Source: Actinophytocola gossypii
GTDB lineage: Bacteria > Actinomycetota > Actinomycetes > Mycobacteriales > Pseudonocardiaceae
Assembly: GCF_025165815.1 (NCBI RefSeq)
Contig: NZ_JAFFZE010000025.1
Span: 62,001 to 126,000 of the forward strand
Direction of reading: 5' to 3'
DNA: 64,000 nucleotides
The translations under genes were made by a program, and so were the position numbers. A model generated the notes under the pieces. The model was given only the letters and a program-made list of their open reading frames with translations, was not told the origin of the DNA and ran no database searches. Positions within the stretch are counted from its first letter, which is position 1. Each line of letters starts with the position of its first letter. Shown in pieces: positions 9,146 through 18,697 of this stretch.

Positions 9146-9754
9146 CTAGGTGGTTATCACCAGGTCGGCGTAGTCGCGGGTGGTGTGGACAAGTGCGGCG
9201 TTGCGTTCGTCGGAGCCCAGGGTGCGGTGGGTGGCCTCCTCGGGGGTGCGGCCGAAGGACTCGTGGCGGGCGCGGAGGCGGGTGCGGCGTTCGTCCTCGT
9301 CGGGGGCCAGGAACCAGGACTCGGTCAGCAGCGGGCGGACCGCGTTCCACGGGGGGTCGGGCAGGAGCAGGTAGTTGCCTTCGGTCACCACCAGCCTGAC
9401 CTCGGGCGGGACCGGGACGGCACAGGCGATCGGTTCCTCCAGGTCGCGGCGGAACACCGGCGCGTAGACGACCTCGTCGGGGCGGGCGTGCAGGCGGGAC
9501 AGGAGGTTGACGTAACCGGCCGCGTCGAAGGTGTCGGGGGCGCCCTTGCGGTCGGTCCGGCCGAGACGGTCCAGTTCGACCTGGGCCAGGTGGAAGCCGT
9601 CCATTCCCAGGTACACCGCGGCCGGGCCCAGGTCGGCCACCAGGAGCTCGGCCAGGGTGGACTTGCCGGCGCCGGGCGCGCCGCAGATGCCGAGGATCGC
9701 GCGTTCGGACCGCATCAGCTCGCGGGCGCGGGCGACCAGGTGGGCGACGTTCAC
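9146..9754 (-). CDS. Nucleoside/nucleotide kinase family protein (FrcK/uridine kinase-like)
   Basis: P-loop kinase of the uridine kinase/phosphoribulokinase superfamily, 202 residues. Walker A GAPGAGKST is at residues ~24-32; then VYLGMDGFHLAQVEL (acceptor-site DGFH motif), RKGAPDTFDAAGYV, and VVTEGNYLLLPDPPW (Walker B/lid region typical of fructose-type kinases). The GTG start at 9754 overlaps the stop of the upstream PfkB kinase by four bases, so the pair forms an operon read away from the divergent LacI regulator. Substrate not determinable; a sugar or nucleoside taken up under LacI control is likely. Confidence 0.85.
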   Translation of the reverse strand: MNVAHLVARARELMRSERAILGICGAPGAGKSTLAELLVADLGPAAVYLGMDGFHLAQVELDRLGRTDRKGAPDTFDAAGYVNLLSRLHARPDEVVYAPVFRRDLEEPIACAVPVPPEVRLVVTEGNYLLLPDPPWNAVRPLLTESWFLAPDEDERRTRLRARHESFGRTPEEATHRTLGSDERNAALVHTTRDYADLVITT

Positions 9755-10596
9755 GACGCCAGCCCGCGCATCGGGAGCACCCACGTCCTCGGGCCCTCGT
9801 GGGCGACGCGGATCGCCGCCGCCTCGTTGGCGTAGGCGATCAGGGACGGCAGGTCGGCGGCGCCGGGGACCCGGCCGAGGCGGGCGACGGCCAGCGCGGC
9901 GGCACCGTGCCAGACGTCGCCCGCGCCCACGGTGTCGCGGGCGTCGGTGGCGCGGACCGGGACCTCGCCCGAGGAGGACGCCGTCGACCAGTGGACGGGT
10001 TCCGGGCCGGCGGTGCGGATCACGACCGGGTTGGTCAGCTCCGCCCGGGGCTCGAACGCCGCCGAGCACGCGCACACGTCGACCAGGGGCAGCAGCTCGG
10101 CCAGCACCGGTTTCCAGCTGCCGGCGTCCAGGACCACCGGAACACCCGCCGCGCGGGCCGCGGTCGCCGCCCGGAGCGCGAGTTCGGGGTGGTGGCCGTC
10201 GAGCAGGAGCGCGCCCGCGCCGGTGACGTCGATGTCCGCGGTGGCCGTCACGCCGGACGCGTTGTGGGACACCACGGTGCGCTCGCCGTCGGACTCGCGC
10301 ACCGACACGGCGCTCACCGCGGGCGGCGCCACCCGGTACGGGAGCACGTCGGTCACCGTCACGCCGCACGCGGTCAGATCCTGGAACGCCAGTCGTGCCA
10401 ACGGGTGCGAGCCGAGCACAGTGGACAACCGGGAGTCGCCGCCGAGCGCGGCCACCGCGACGGCGGCGTTCGCGGCCGGACCGCCCGCGGCGAGGTCCAC
10501 CGACGCGGACTGCACCTTCTGGCCCGGTTCGGGCAGTCGCTCGACCCGCTGGACCAGGTCGACCGTGCACAGGCCGACGGTGACGACGGGACGCAT
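9751..10596 (-). CDS. PfkB-family carbohydrate kinase (ribokinase-like)
   Basis: 281-residue ribokinase-fold sugar kinase. PfkB signature 1 appears as AAGGPAANAAVAVAALGG and signature 2 as DARDTVGAGDVWHGAAA, whose GAGD aspartate is the catalytic base. The usual Phe after GAGD is replaced by Val-Trp, a minor deviation. GGAGG lies just upstream of ATG 10596. First gene of a two-kinase operon, divergent from lacI with the operator between. The sugar is unknown; ribose or another nucleoside-derived sugar is plausible given the second, nucleoside-kinase-like gene. Confidence 0.88.
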   Translation of the reverse strand: MRPVVTVGLCTVDLVQRVERLPEPGQKVQSASVDLAAGGPAANAAVAVAALGGDSRLSTVLGSHPLARLAFQDLTACGVTVTDVLPYRVAPPAVSAVSVRESDGERTVVSHNASGVTATADIDVTGAGALLLDGHHPELALRAATAARAAGVPVVLDAGSWKPVLAELLPLVDVCACSAAFEPRAELTNPVVIRTAGPEPVHWSTASSSGEVPVRATDARDTVGAGDVWHGAAALAVARLGRVPGAADLPSLIAYANEAAAIRVAHEGPRTWVLPMRGLAS

Positions 10597-10645
10597 GGGT
10601 ACCTCCACGGCGAGGCGGTTTGCGGGGAAGTTATTGATCTCTGTA

Positions 10646-10671
10646 CGGTTGCGCAACCGTTTGCGCAACCG
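10646..10671. promoter_or_regulatory. LacI-family operator, 11-bp inverted repeat
   Basis: CGGTTGCGCAA - CCGT - TTGCGCAACCG: two perfect 11-bp arms around a 4-nt centre. Nested in it is a second perfect palindrome ACGGTTGC/GCAACCGT (10645-10660), and the second half reads on into a degenerate copy ending TTGCGG. It lies between the divergent kinase operon and lacI, so the regulator probably controls both. Also note GCGCAA half-sites repeated three times. Confidence 0.8.
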
Positions 10672-10701
10672 CTTGCGGCCGTATCGATCCAGGAGTCCGA
10701 C

Positions 10702-11679
10702 GTGGTCACCATGAAGGACGTCGCCGCGCTGGCCGGCGTGTCCATCACCACGGTCTCGCACGTGGTCAACTCCACGCGCTCGGTCGCCCCGGAGACCAGG
10801 ACCAAGGTACTCGACGCCATCGAGCGCACCGGCTACACGGGGGACGCCATCGCGCGCTCCCTGGTCACCGGCGGCACCCGCACGCTCGGGGTGGCGATCT
10901 CCCTGGTCACCAACCCGTACTTCGCCGACCTGATCCGCGCGATCGAGCACGAGACCACCCGGTCGGGGTACACGCTGGTGCTCGCCGACACGCACGACGA
11001 CCCGGGCGCCGAGCAGGCCGCGGTGCGCACGCTGCGCTCCCGGCGGGTGGACGGGCTGATCCTCACCCCGTCGCCCGGCGCGTCCGGCGCCGTGCTGCCG
11101 GAGCTGCGCCGGCTCGGGTTCCCGGTGGTGCTGCTCGACCGGCTGACCACCAGCCAGGACATCGACCAGGTCGGCCCGGAGAACGTCTACGCCACCTCGG
11201 GTCTGGTCCGGCACCTCGCCGACCTCGGGCACCGGCGGATCGGGATGGTCAGCGGCGCGCCCGGCCTGGCGACGACGTCCGAGCGGGTGCTCGGCTACCG
11301 GCTCGGGTTGGGCCGCTCCCGGCTCACCTGGGACGAGGAGCTCGTGGTGACCGGCGCGGGGCTCGATGCCCTGCTGGACCTGGACGACCCGCCGACCGCG
11401 GTGGTCGCGGGCAACAACGCGACGCTCTCCGCCGTGCTGCACGAGTGCCGCCGGCGCGGGCTGAAGGTCGGGCACGACCTCGCGGTCGTCGGCTACGACG
11501 AGGTCGACTGGGCCGAACTGCTCGACCCGCCGGTGACGACCGTGGCCCAGCCCGTCGAGGAGATGGGCCGCCTCGCCGTGCGCCTCCTGCTGGACCGCAT
11601 CGCCGACCCGGACCGCCCCCCGGTCACCAAACGCCTGCCGACCACGTTCGTGCACCGGAACTCCTGCGGCTGCCCGTGA
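10702..11679 (+). CDS. LacI-family transcriptional regulator
   Basis: 325-residue repressor. The N-terminal LacI helix-turn-helix and hinge are clear (MKDVAALAGVSITTVSHVVN, then TRTKVLDAIERTGYTGDAIARSL), followed by a periplasmic-binding-protein-like effector domain (TLGVAISLVTNPYFADLI, GLILTPS, VVLLDR, HLADLGHRRIGMVSG, AVVAGNN, VVGYDEVDWAELLDPPVTTV). The GTG at 10702 is preferred since AGGAG lies 6 nt upstream; ATG 10711 is an alternative that starts directly at the HTH. It is divergent from the two-kinase operon it presumably represses, with the effector probably a sugar. Confidence 0.92.
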   Translation: MVTMKDVAALAGVSITTVSHVVNSTRSVAPETRTKVLDAIERTGYTGDAIARSLVTGGTRTLGVAISLVTNPYFADLIRAIEHETTRSGYTLVLADTHDDPGAEQAAVRTLRSRRVDGLILTPSPGASGAVLPELRRLGFPVVLLDRLTTSQDIDQVGPENVYATSGLVRHLADLGHRRIGMVSGAPGLATTSERVLGYRLGLGRSRLTWDEELVVTGAGLDALLDLDDPPTAVVAGNNATLSAVLHECRRRGLKVGHDLAVVGYDEVDWAELLDPPVTTVAQPVEEMGRLAVRLLLDRIADPDRPPVTKRLPTTFVHRNSCGCP

Positions 11680-11709
11680 CCAGTGCGATGAAGGTGTCCT
11701 TCACCGCGT

Positions 11710-13158
11710 TCAGCTCGCGCGCCAGAGGTGCATGCCGGCGTACGAGCGCCAGGGGCGCCAGGCTTCGGCCCGGGCGGTGAGGGCGGCGGGGTCGACGGGG
11801 AGACCGAGGGCGGCGGCGCCCTTGCGCAGGGCCACGTCGGTGGACAGCAGCACGTCCGGGGCGCCCAGCACCCGCATCAGCACGTACCCGGCGGTCCACG
11901 GGCCCACACCGGAGAACGAGCGCAGGGCCGCCGACAGCTCGTCGGCGTCCGCGCCGACGTGCACGTCCAGGTCCCCCGCCGCCAGCGCCGCGTTGACCGC
12001 CAGCACCGTGTCGATCCGCCGCCTCGGCCCGGTCAGCACGGACTCGCCACCGGTCGCGATCGCCGACGGCGCCGGGAACAGCGTCGTCAGCGCACCGTCC
12101 GGGCTCGACAGCGGCTCCCCCAGCGCCGCCGCCAGCGCGCCCAGGGCCGTGCGGGCCGCCGCCACCGTGACCTGCTGCCCCAGCAGCGCCCTGGTCACGA
12201 TCTCCGCGCCGTCCACGCTCCCCGGCAGCCGCAGGCCGGGCACCGCCGCCACCGACGCCGCCAGCGCCGGGTCCGCGCCGAGCACCTCACCGACCGCGCC
12301 CGGGTCGGCGTCCAGGTCGAACAGCCGCCGCAGCCGGGACACCGCGCTGCCCAGGTCGCGCATGTCGGTCAGCCGCAGCGTGCACAGCAGGTGCCCGTCG
12401 GCCGGCCGCACCCGCGCGGTCCCGGTGCCGTGCGCGAGCCGCAGCGTCCGCGCGTACTCGCCGTCCTCGACGGACTCCACACCCGGCACCGCCCGCGCGG
12501 CCAGGAACGCGAGCACCCCGGCCGCGTCGTAGGGCTCCCGGTACGCCAGCCGCAGCGTCACCTTCCCCGGCGCGGGTGCCGCCGACCGCGACCGCCGCCT
12601 GGCCGCCAGCCGCAGCCCGGACGGCGTGGTGGCGAACACCGCGCGGATGGTGTCGTTGAACTGGCGCACGCTCGCGAACCCGGCCGCGAACGCCACGTCG
12701 GCGAACCCCAGGTCGGTGGTCTCGATCAGCAGCCGCGCCGAGTGCGCCCGGTGCGCGCGGGCCAGCGCCAGCGGGCCGGCGCCAAGCTCGGCGGCCAGTA
12801 CCCGGCTCAGGTGCCGCTCGGAGTACCCGACCCGGCGGGCGAGCCCGGGCACGCCCTCGCGCTCCACCACGCCGTCGCTGATCAGCCGCATCGCCCGGCC
12901 GGCCAGGTCGGCACGCAGGTTCCACTCCGGCGAGCCGGGCACCGAGTCCGGCAGGCAGCGCCGGCACGCCCGGAACCCGGCCTGCTGCGCGGCGGCCGCT
13001 GTCGGGAAGAACAGCATGTTCCGCCGCTTCGGGGTGATGGCCGGGCAGGACGGCCGGCAGTAGATCCCGGTGGTCCGCACGCCCACGATGAACTGCCCGT
13101 CGAACCGGGCGTCCCGCGACGCCGACGCCCGGTAGCCCTGCTCCTCGTCGATTCGCAC
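11710..13158 (-). CDS. Ada-AlkA fusion: methyl-phosphotriester sensor/3-methyladenine DNA glycosylase
   Basis: Alkylation-repair protein of 482 residues. The N-terminal Ada metal-binding domain has four cysteines C34, C38 (GIYCRPSCPA) and C65, C68 (ACRRCLPDS); in the family the first is the methyl acceptor. An AraC-type HTH (residues ~90-185, VGYSERHLSRVLAAELG) follows. The rest is an AlkA glycosylase: N-terminal saddle, helix-hairpin-helix FSGVGPWTAGYVLMR and catalytic-Asp region LLSTDVALRKG. The Ada O6-methyltransferase domain is absent. GTG 13158 was chosen since the upstream ATG at 13212 lies inside the terminator hairpin of the neighbouring gene. It likely acts as both regulator and glycosylase. 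Confidence 0.9.
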   Translation of the reverse strand: MRIDEEQGYRASASRDARFDGQFIVGVRTTGIYCRPSCPAITPKRRNMLFFPTAAAAQQAGFRACRRCLPDSVPGSPEWNLRADLAGRAMRLISDGVVEREGVPGLARRVGYSERHLSRVLAAELGAGPLALARAHRAHSARLLIETTDLGFADVAFAAGFASVRQFNDTIRAVFATTPSGLRLAARRRSRSAAPAPGKVTLRLAYREPYDAAGVLAFLAARAVPGVESVEDGEYARTLRLAHGTGTARVRPADGHLLCTLRLTDMRDLGSAVSRLRRLFDLDADPGAVGEVLGADPALAASVAAVPGLRLPGSVDGAEIVTRALLGQQVTVAAARTALGALAAALGEPLSSPDGALTTLFPAPSAIATGGESVLTGPRRRIDTVLAVNAALAAGDLDVHVGADADELSAALRSFSGVGPWTAGYVLMRVLGAPDVLLSTDVALRKGAAALGLPVDPAALTARAEAWRPWRSYAGMHLWRAS

Positions 13159-13211
13159 GTGCCCATGCTGCCCCCGCGCCCGCACCCGAGCTAGCGGGAA
13201 ACGGACATGCA

Positions 13212-13246
13212 CCAGGGCCGCCCCCGGCGTGCGGGAGCGGCCCTGG
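13212..13246 (-). terminator. Terminator of the subtilase gene
   Basis: CCAGGGCCGC (13212-13221) and GCGGCCCTGG (13237-13246) form a perfect 10-bp stem with a 15-nt loop, 12 nt beyond the protease stop on the minus strand. Confidence 0.8.
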
Positions 13247-13258
13247 AGTCGCCGGAAC

Positions 13259-16200
13259 CTACGAGGTGACCGACTCGATGATCACGTCACCGGTGCCCAC
13301 GAGCGAGTCCGCGTCCGTGCGGACCTGGACGTTGCCGTACAGCACCCGGCCGTCGGCCGGGACGACACCCGGCGTGACCGTGCCGGTGACCGTCCACGAC
13401 GAGCCGCCGGGGCGGTCCGCGTCGGCGTCGTCGATCTCGATCGCGCCGTAGGAGGGGCTGGTGAACACGTCGACGTAGTCGTACGTGGTCTCCCCGGCCG
13501 GGACCGCGTAGGCGAACACCAGCACGACCCACTGGCCGGGCGTGGGGTTCGCGATCCTGACCTCCTCCTCGGAGTCGCCGTCCGCGGTGACGCCGGCCTG
13601 CACGCACGACCCGCTGGTGCAGTCGAACACGTACAGGTCGAGGTCGGCGCCGAGGTCGGCGGTGTTGCCGATCTTGGCCCGCAGCTCGGTCGCGCCCTCC
13701 GCGACGGTGACCGGGAACTGCTGCTCCTCGCCGTCGGCGATGGTCGGCGTGTCGATCAGCGCGCTGCCCAGCGGCGTGCCGGTCGCCCGGCCGTTGAACT
13801 GGCCGAACGCGTTGGTCAGCGTGTACTCCCGCTCGACCGGCTGGCCGAGCTGTGCGGACGGGATGACGTCCTGGCTCGGCTCGACCGTCGCGCCGAGCAC
13901 CGACATGGTCAGCGTGTACGGCGCGAACGCGGCGTCCGAGGTCCGCCTGGCCTCCACCGCGATCTCCCACACGCCCGGGAGCGGGTTGGTGACCGTCCGG
14001 CTGGTCGGGCTGCCCGCGTCACACGCGTTCGCCGGCGGCACCGGCGGGTTGTAGCAGTTCGGCGTGGTGTTGTTCTCCAGGCCGACGCCGTACGGGTGGA
14101 ACCGCAGGAACCGGACCTGGCCCGCGCCGTCCGCCTCGCCGCCACCGGCCAGGTCGACCTTCAGCGCCGGGGTGTTCGCCGGCACCCGGACGAAGTAGCT
14201 CTCCGTCTCGTTGCGGCCGATCTCGCCGCCGTGGCGGATCTGGTAGCCGCCCGACTCGGTGAAGTCCTCGGCCGCGATCACCGTGTTCAGCGTCTGGAAC
14301 TCGATGCCCGTGCTCGTCGGGCTGTCCAGGTTCATGATCGCCGAGTGCACGCCGGCCGACCTCGGGTTGACGGTCACGCGGAACTTCACCGCGCTGTTCA
14401 GCGGCAGCGTGACCCGGTTGTCCGACCGGAACGTGCCGTCGTTGCCGACCCAGCGGACCTTGTAGGTCAGCGGGTGCGCCGGGCCCGAGGTGCGGGTGAG
14501 CGTGTAGTCGCGGGTGTACCGGTCGCCGGACGTGACGCCCTCGCGGTCGTAGATGCCGGTGCCGACGCCCGGGGTGGCCAGGAAGTCGGACAGCACCGTG
14601 TTGACCTCGACCGACGAGGTGATGTCGACGGTGTCGATGTTCGCCCGCAGCGCCTTCCACGCCTTGTTCGTGTCGATCAGGCCGTTGCCCTGCTCGAAGG
14701 CCGCGTAGCCGGGGATGAACCGGGCGGTCGAGATGAGAGCCTGGCGCAGCTGCGCCGGGCTGTGCTCGACGTCGCGCTGGATCGCGGCGCTGAGCAGCAG
14801 CGCGGCGACACCGGCGGACTGCGGCGAGGCCATCGAGGTGCCGTTGAGCATGCCGTAGCCCGGCGGGAGCTCGTAGGTGCCGCCGACCGGCTCGCCGGCC
14901 ATGAACGTCGGGATCGGCGCGATGGCCGCACCCGGCGCGATGATGTTCGGCTTGAACCCGCCGTCCTCCCGCGGGCCGCGCGAGGAGAAGCCGTGCAGGT
15001 TGTCCTCGTCGGCGGCGTCCGAGCCGTAGTTGCGCTGCCAGGTCGCCTTGGAGATGTAGGAGCCGACGCTGACGACCTTGCTGGCCGCCGACGGCGAGCC
15101 GAGGGTGTTGAGGCCGGGGCCGCTGTTGCCGGCGGAGATGAACATCTGCACGTCGTAGGTCTCGATCAGCTCGTTGTAGAGCAGCTCGCGGACGGTCTGG
15201 CCGTCGTTGATCAGGTCGAGGCCGCCGATCGACATGTTGATCACGTCGACGTTCGCGTCGCGCGCGGCGTAGATCATGCCCTCGTCCAGGGCGTGCGCGG
15301 TGCAGCCGGTGACGAACAGGCACGCGCGGACCGAGACGAGCTTGGCGCCGGGGGCCGCGCCGGACATCTCGCCGCCGAACATCTCGTTCGCGGCGACGAT
15401 GCCGGCGACGTGCGAGCCGTGCGCGCCGGAGACGATGCCGATGTTCACCGACTCGGTTTCCGGGCTGGTCTGGACGACGAACGGCATCTCCTCGGCGACC
15501 GGCGTGGACGGGTCGTCCTCACCGAAGGTGCCGATGTCCTTCTTGACCTTGTAGTCGGTCATGCCGGTTTCGTCGTCGAAGCTCTTGTTCTGGTTCGTGT
15601 CGACCCAGACGGTGTTGGTGGCCGGGTCCCACAGCACGCCGAAGGTGCCGATGCTGCCGTTCGGGTTGCCGTCGCGGTTGACGTCGTTGCCCAGCTCGCC
15701 ACCCAGGCGCGGGTCGCGCTCGTCGAACACGCCGTAGCGGTAGCCGTCCGGCTGGCCGGGCGCGGGGCTGGACATGTCGATCCACGTCGGGTCGTCGTCG
15801 TTGTTGACGCCGTTGGTGAAGCCCGGGTCGGTGCCGGTGACCCAGTCGACGATCTTGTCCTCGCCGGTGCTGGTGGTGTTCAGCGACGGGTGGGCGAGGT
15901 CGACACCGGTGTCGACGATGCCGACGGTCACGCCGCGGCCGTCGAGCTTCGGGTTGCGCTCGACGAACTGGGCGGCGCCGGTGTCGCCGGTGGGCATGTA
16001 CGGGTTGACCCTGGGCGTGTCCGCGCCGGGCGGCGGCTGCGGCGACGGGTCGTCCATGCCGGCCGGCCGCGGGTCGTCGAGCTCGATGACCCGGTCGACG
16101 TTGAGCGCGTCGACGCCGGGGATCTTGACCATCTTCTCGACCGCGTCGATCGGCACCTCGGCCCGGAGGTACCCGAGGTCGTCGGCCCGGTACCGGATCT

Positions 16201-16471
16201 TCGCGCCCTGGGCGGTGAGCTCGGCGGCCGTGCCCTTGTCGGCCATCACCTGGATCTCGACGGTGCGCTTGCCCTCGCTGCGGGCCACGTCGAGCATGTC
16301 GCGGTCCTGCTTGCCGAGCTCGGCGCCGACGTCGGGGGTCTGTGGTGGTGGAGCGGCCGGCGCGGCGGCCGCGGTGGTCGGCAGCGCGGCCAGCGAGACG
16401 CCGACCACGGCGGCGGTGAACGCCGCGGCGAGGCCGGTTCTGCCTCGCCCGCGCGAGTCACGATGGGTCAT
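13259..16471 (-). CDS. Secreted S8 family serine protease (subtilase)
   Basis: 1070-residue exported subtilisin-like protease. A signal peptide (residues ~1-38: twin Arg-rich start, hydrophobic AAAFTAAVVGVSLAAL, AAAAP cleavage region) precedes an inhibitor-like propeptide (~50-160). The catalytic triad is D187 (VGIVDTGVDLAHPS), H351 (GAHGSHVAGIVAA) and S545 (NGTSMASPQSAG), with oxyanion N448 (SAGNSGPG). The ~160-residue D-to-H spacing is far longer than in subtilisin; this Asp/Asn-rich insert (NNDDDPTW, NDVNRDGNPNG) resembles tripeptidyl-peptidase-type subtilases and may bind calcium. The C-terminal ~450 residues hold beta-rich domains (including a pre-peptidase-type region near LYVFDCTSGSC). 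Extracellular protein breakdown is likely; substrate unknown. Confidence 0.93.
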   Translation of the reverse strand: MTHRDSRGRGRTGLAAAFTAAVVGVSLAALPTTAAAAPAAPPPQTPDVGAELGKQDRDMLDVARSEGKRTVEIQVMADKGTAAELTAQGAKIRYRADDLGYLRAEVPIDAVEKMVKIPGVDALNVDRVIELDDPRPAGMDDPSPQPPPGADTPRVNPYMPTGDTGAAQFVERNPKLDGRGVTVGIVDTGVDLAHPSLNTTSTGEDKIVDWVTGTDPGFTNGVNNDDDPTWIDMSSPAPGQPDGYRYGVFDERDPRLGGELGNDVNRDGNPNGSIGTFGVLWDPATNTVWVDTNQNKSFDDETGMTDYKVKKDIGTFGEDDPSTPVAEEMPFVVQTSPETESVNIGIVSGAHGSHVAGIVAANEMFGGEMSGAAPGAKLVSVRACLFVTGCTAHALDEGMIYAARDANVDVINMSIGGLDLINDGQTVRELLYNELIETYDVQMFISAGNSGPGLNTLGSPSAASKVVSVGSYISKATWQRNYGSDAADEDNLHGFSSRGPREDGGFKPNIIAPGAAIAPIPTFMAGEPVGGTYELPPGYGMLNGTSMASPQSAGVAALLLSAAIQRDVEHSPAQLRQALISTARFIPGYAAFEQGNGLIDTNKAWKALRANIDTVDITSSVEVNTVLSDFLATPGVGTGIYDREGVTSGDRYTRDYTLTRTSGPAHPLTYKVRWVGNDGTFRSDNRVTLPLNSAVKFRVTVNPRSAGVHSAIMNLDSPTSTGIEFQTLNTVIAAEDFTESGGYQIRHGGEIGRNETESYFVRVPANTPALKVDLAGGGEADGAGQVRFLRFHPYGVGLENNTTPNCYNPPVPPANACDAGSPTSRTVTNPLPGVWEIAVEARRTSDAAFAPYTLTMSVLGATVEPSQDVIPSAQLGQPVEREYTLTNAFGQFNGRATGTPLGSALIDTPTIADGEEQQFPVTVAEGATELRAKIGNTADLGADLDLYVFDCTSGSCVQAGVTADGDSEEEVRIANPTPGQWVVLVFAYAVPAGETTYDYVDVFTSPSYGAIEIDDADADRPGGSSWTVTGTVTPGVVPADGRVLYGNVQVRTDADSLVGTGDVIIESVTS

Positions 16472-16515
16472 CCCACGTCCTTCGTACGAGATCAGAGGTG
16501 CTCACGGAGTGTTGT

Positions 16516-16544
16516 TGAGTAACACCACACTGACTAGCGTCCAA
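16516..16544 (-). promoter_or_regulatory. Candidate sigma-70-type promoter of the subtilase gene
   Basis: On the minus strand TTGGAC (16544-16539) and TACTCA (16521-16516) are separated by 17 nt, about 40 nt before the start codon. A GTGTT/AACAC inverted repeat covers the -10 and might be an operator. AAGGA precedes the ATG. Confidence 0.4.
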
Positions 16545-16673
16545 ACGGGGTAATCCTGCTTTCTGTTCTGCAACAACGAGAACACTCCGTCTACTGGGTC
16601 GCTCTGTGTAGCGCTTCCGCTACACCTGATCGGGTAACGCATTGGCGCACGCAGACCGCCGGACCCGTGTCCG

Positions 16674-16679
16674 TAGACT
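16674..16679 (+). promoter_or_regulatory. -10 box (TAGACT) of leaderless ychF
   Basis: TAGACT lies 8 nt before the GTG start at 16688 and no Shine-Dalgarno sequence is present. It is a strong match to the actinobacterial TANNNT consensus. Confidence 0.55.
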
Positions 16680-16687
16680 CACGCGTC

Positions 16688-17770
<1,083 letters not shown>

Positions 17771-17791
17771 TCAGGTGCTGGACCCGTCGCG

Positions 17792-17797
17792 TACGTT
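17792..17797 (+). promoter_or_regulatory. -10 box (TACGTT) of the HipA-type kinase gene
   Basis: TACGTT lies 6 nt before GTG 17804, giving the cassette its own leaderless promoter immediately inside its left end. No clear -35 was seen. Confidence 0.45.
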
Positions 17798-17803
17798 CGA
17801 TTC

Positions 17804-18697
17804 GTGAAGTTCGAGATCGTCGACGTGTCCGACTGGCTGGTGATGAGCCAGGAACCGGGAGGCGCCGAGCCCAAGGACTGGATCGCGCGTCCGAGCGATG
17901 TGAAGCGCTCCGAACTCGACCGGTTCTGGCTGTACAAGGCGGCGAAGGTCGGGGAGCTATCCAAGTACCGCCGCCACGACGACGTGGCCGAGCTACTGGC
18001 GAGCGCTTTAGCCGAGGCGATCGGACTGCCTGCGGCGAAGGTTGAACTCGCCTGCCGGCACGACACCGAGGGAATCATCTCCAGGAACATCACACCGCCG
18101 GGGTGGGAGCTCCACAGCGGGGATGTCCGGCTTTCGGAGTGCCCCGGCTATGAAACCTGTTCACTCGACGAACGACCGAAGAACCGGGTAGGACACAACC
18201 TGGTGAATATCGGAGAGGTTTTACGTGGCTGCGGCGGACCGGCCACCCTCGCCAACGAACCGGCGTTCTCGGTGTTCGCCGGCTATCTCGTGTTCGACGC
18301 CTGGATCGCCAACACCGATCGGCACGCGATCAACTGGGCAGTGCTGGAGCGGGACGGCGAGCGCCGCCTCGCTCCGACGTTCGACCACGGCTCCGCGCTC
18401 GCCTCTGGCCTCCGGGAAGACGACCTATCTCGTCACAATCCGGTCACGTTCGCTCGCAGAGGGATGGCACGCTGCTTCGAGAACGGACGCCGGCTGCCTC
18501 TTGTCGACCTCGCGTTGAAAGCCGTTGACCTCGGCGGCACGCAGGCGCGAACGTGGCTGGACCGGATCGCGAGTTTCGCCCCCGCGCGGGTCGGAGAACT
18601 GCTCGATGCCGCAGAAGCCACGATGAGACTGTCGGTGGCTCGACGTACATTTCTAGAGACGGTCCTGCAGGAGAACCAGAGGAGGTTGACGGCATGA
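17804..18697 (+). CDS. Stand-alone HipA-family serine/threonine kinase (HipT-like)
   Basis: 297-residue protein-kinase-like enzyme of the HipA superfamily without the N-terminal subdomain of classical HipA. Seen: an N-terminal lobe with a candidate ATP-binding Lys (FWLYKAAK, K45), the catalytic loop IANTDRHAINWAV (D172, N177) and the metal-binding motif APTFDHGSALA (D194), in the HipA order N-x-D-x-H-x-x-N then FDxGSA. HipA kinases phosphorylate translation factors such as GltX or TrpS and cause growth arrest. ATGA overlap with the next gene shows coupling. G+C is visibly lower than in neighbours, so it is probably foreign. It is probably the toxin/effector of a two-gene module; no HipB-like DNA-binding antitoxin is present. 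Target unknown. Confidence 0.8.
   Translation: MKFEIVDVSDWLVMSQEPGGAEPKDWIARPSDVKRSELDRFWLYKAAKVGELSKYRRHDDVAELLASALAEAIGLPAAKVELACRHDTEGIISRNITPPGWELHSGDVRLSECPGYETCSLDERPKNRVGHNLVNIGEVLRGCGGPATLANEPAFSVFAGYLVFDAWIANTDRHAINWAVLERDGERRLAPTFDHGSALASGLREDDLSRHNPVTFARRGMARCFENGRRLPLVDLALKAVDLGGTQARTWLDRIASFAPARVGELLDAAEATMRLSVARRTFLETVLQENQRRLTA

Noticed and set aside
13229-16522. A 1097-codon plus-strand open frame opposite the subtilase
   Set aside because: It mirrors the S8 protease gene; the real gene has signal peptide, triad motifs and proper start. The antisense frame is a high-G+C artefact.
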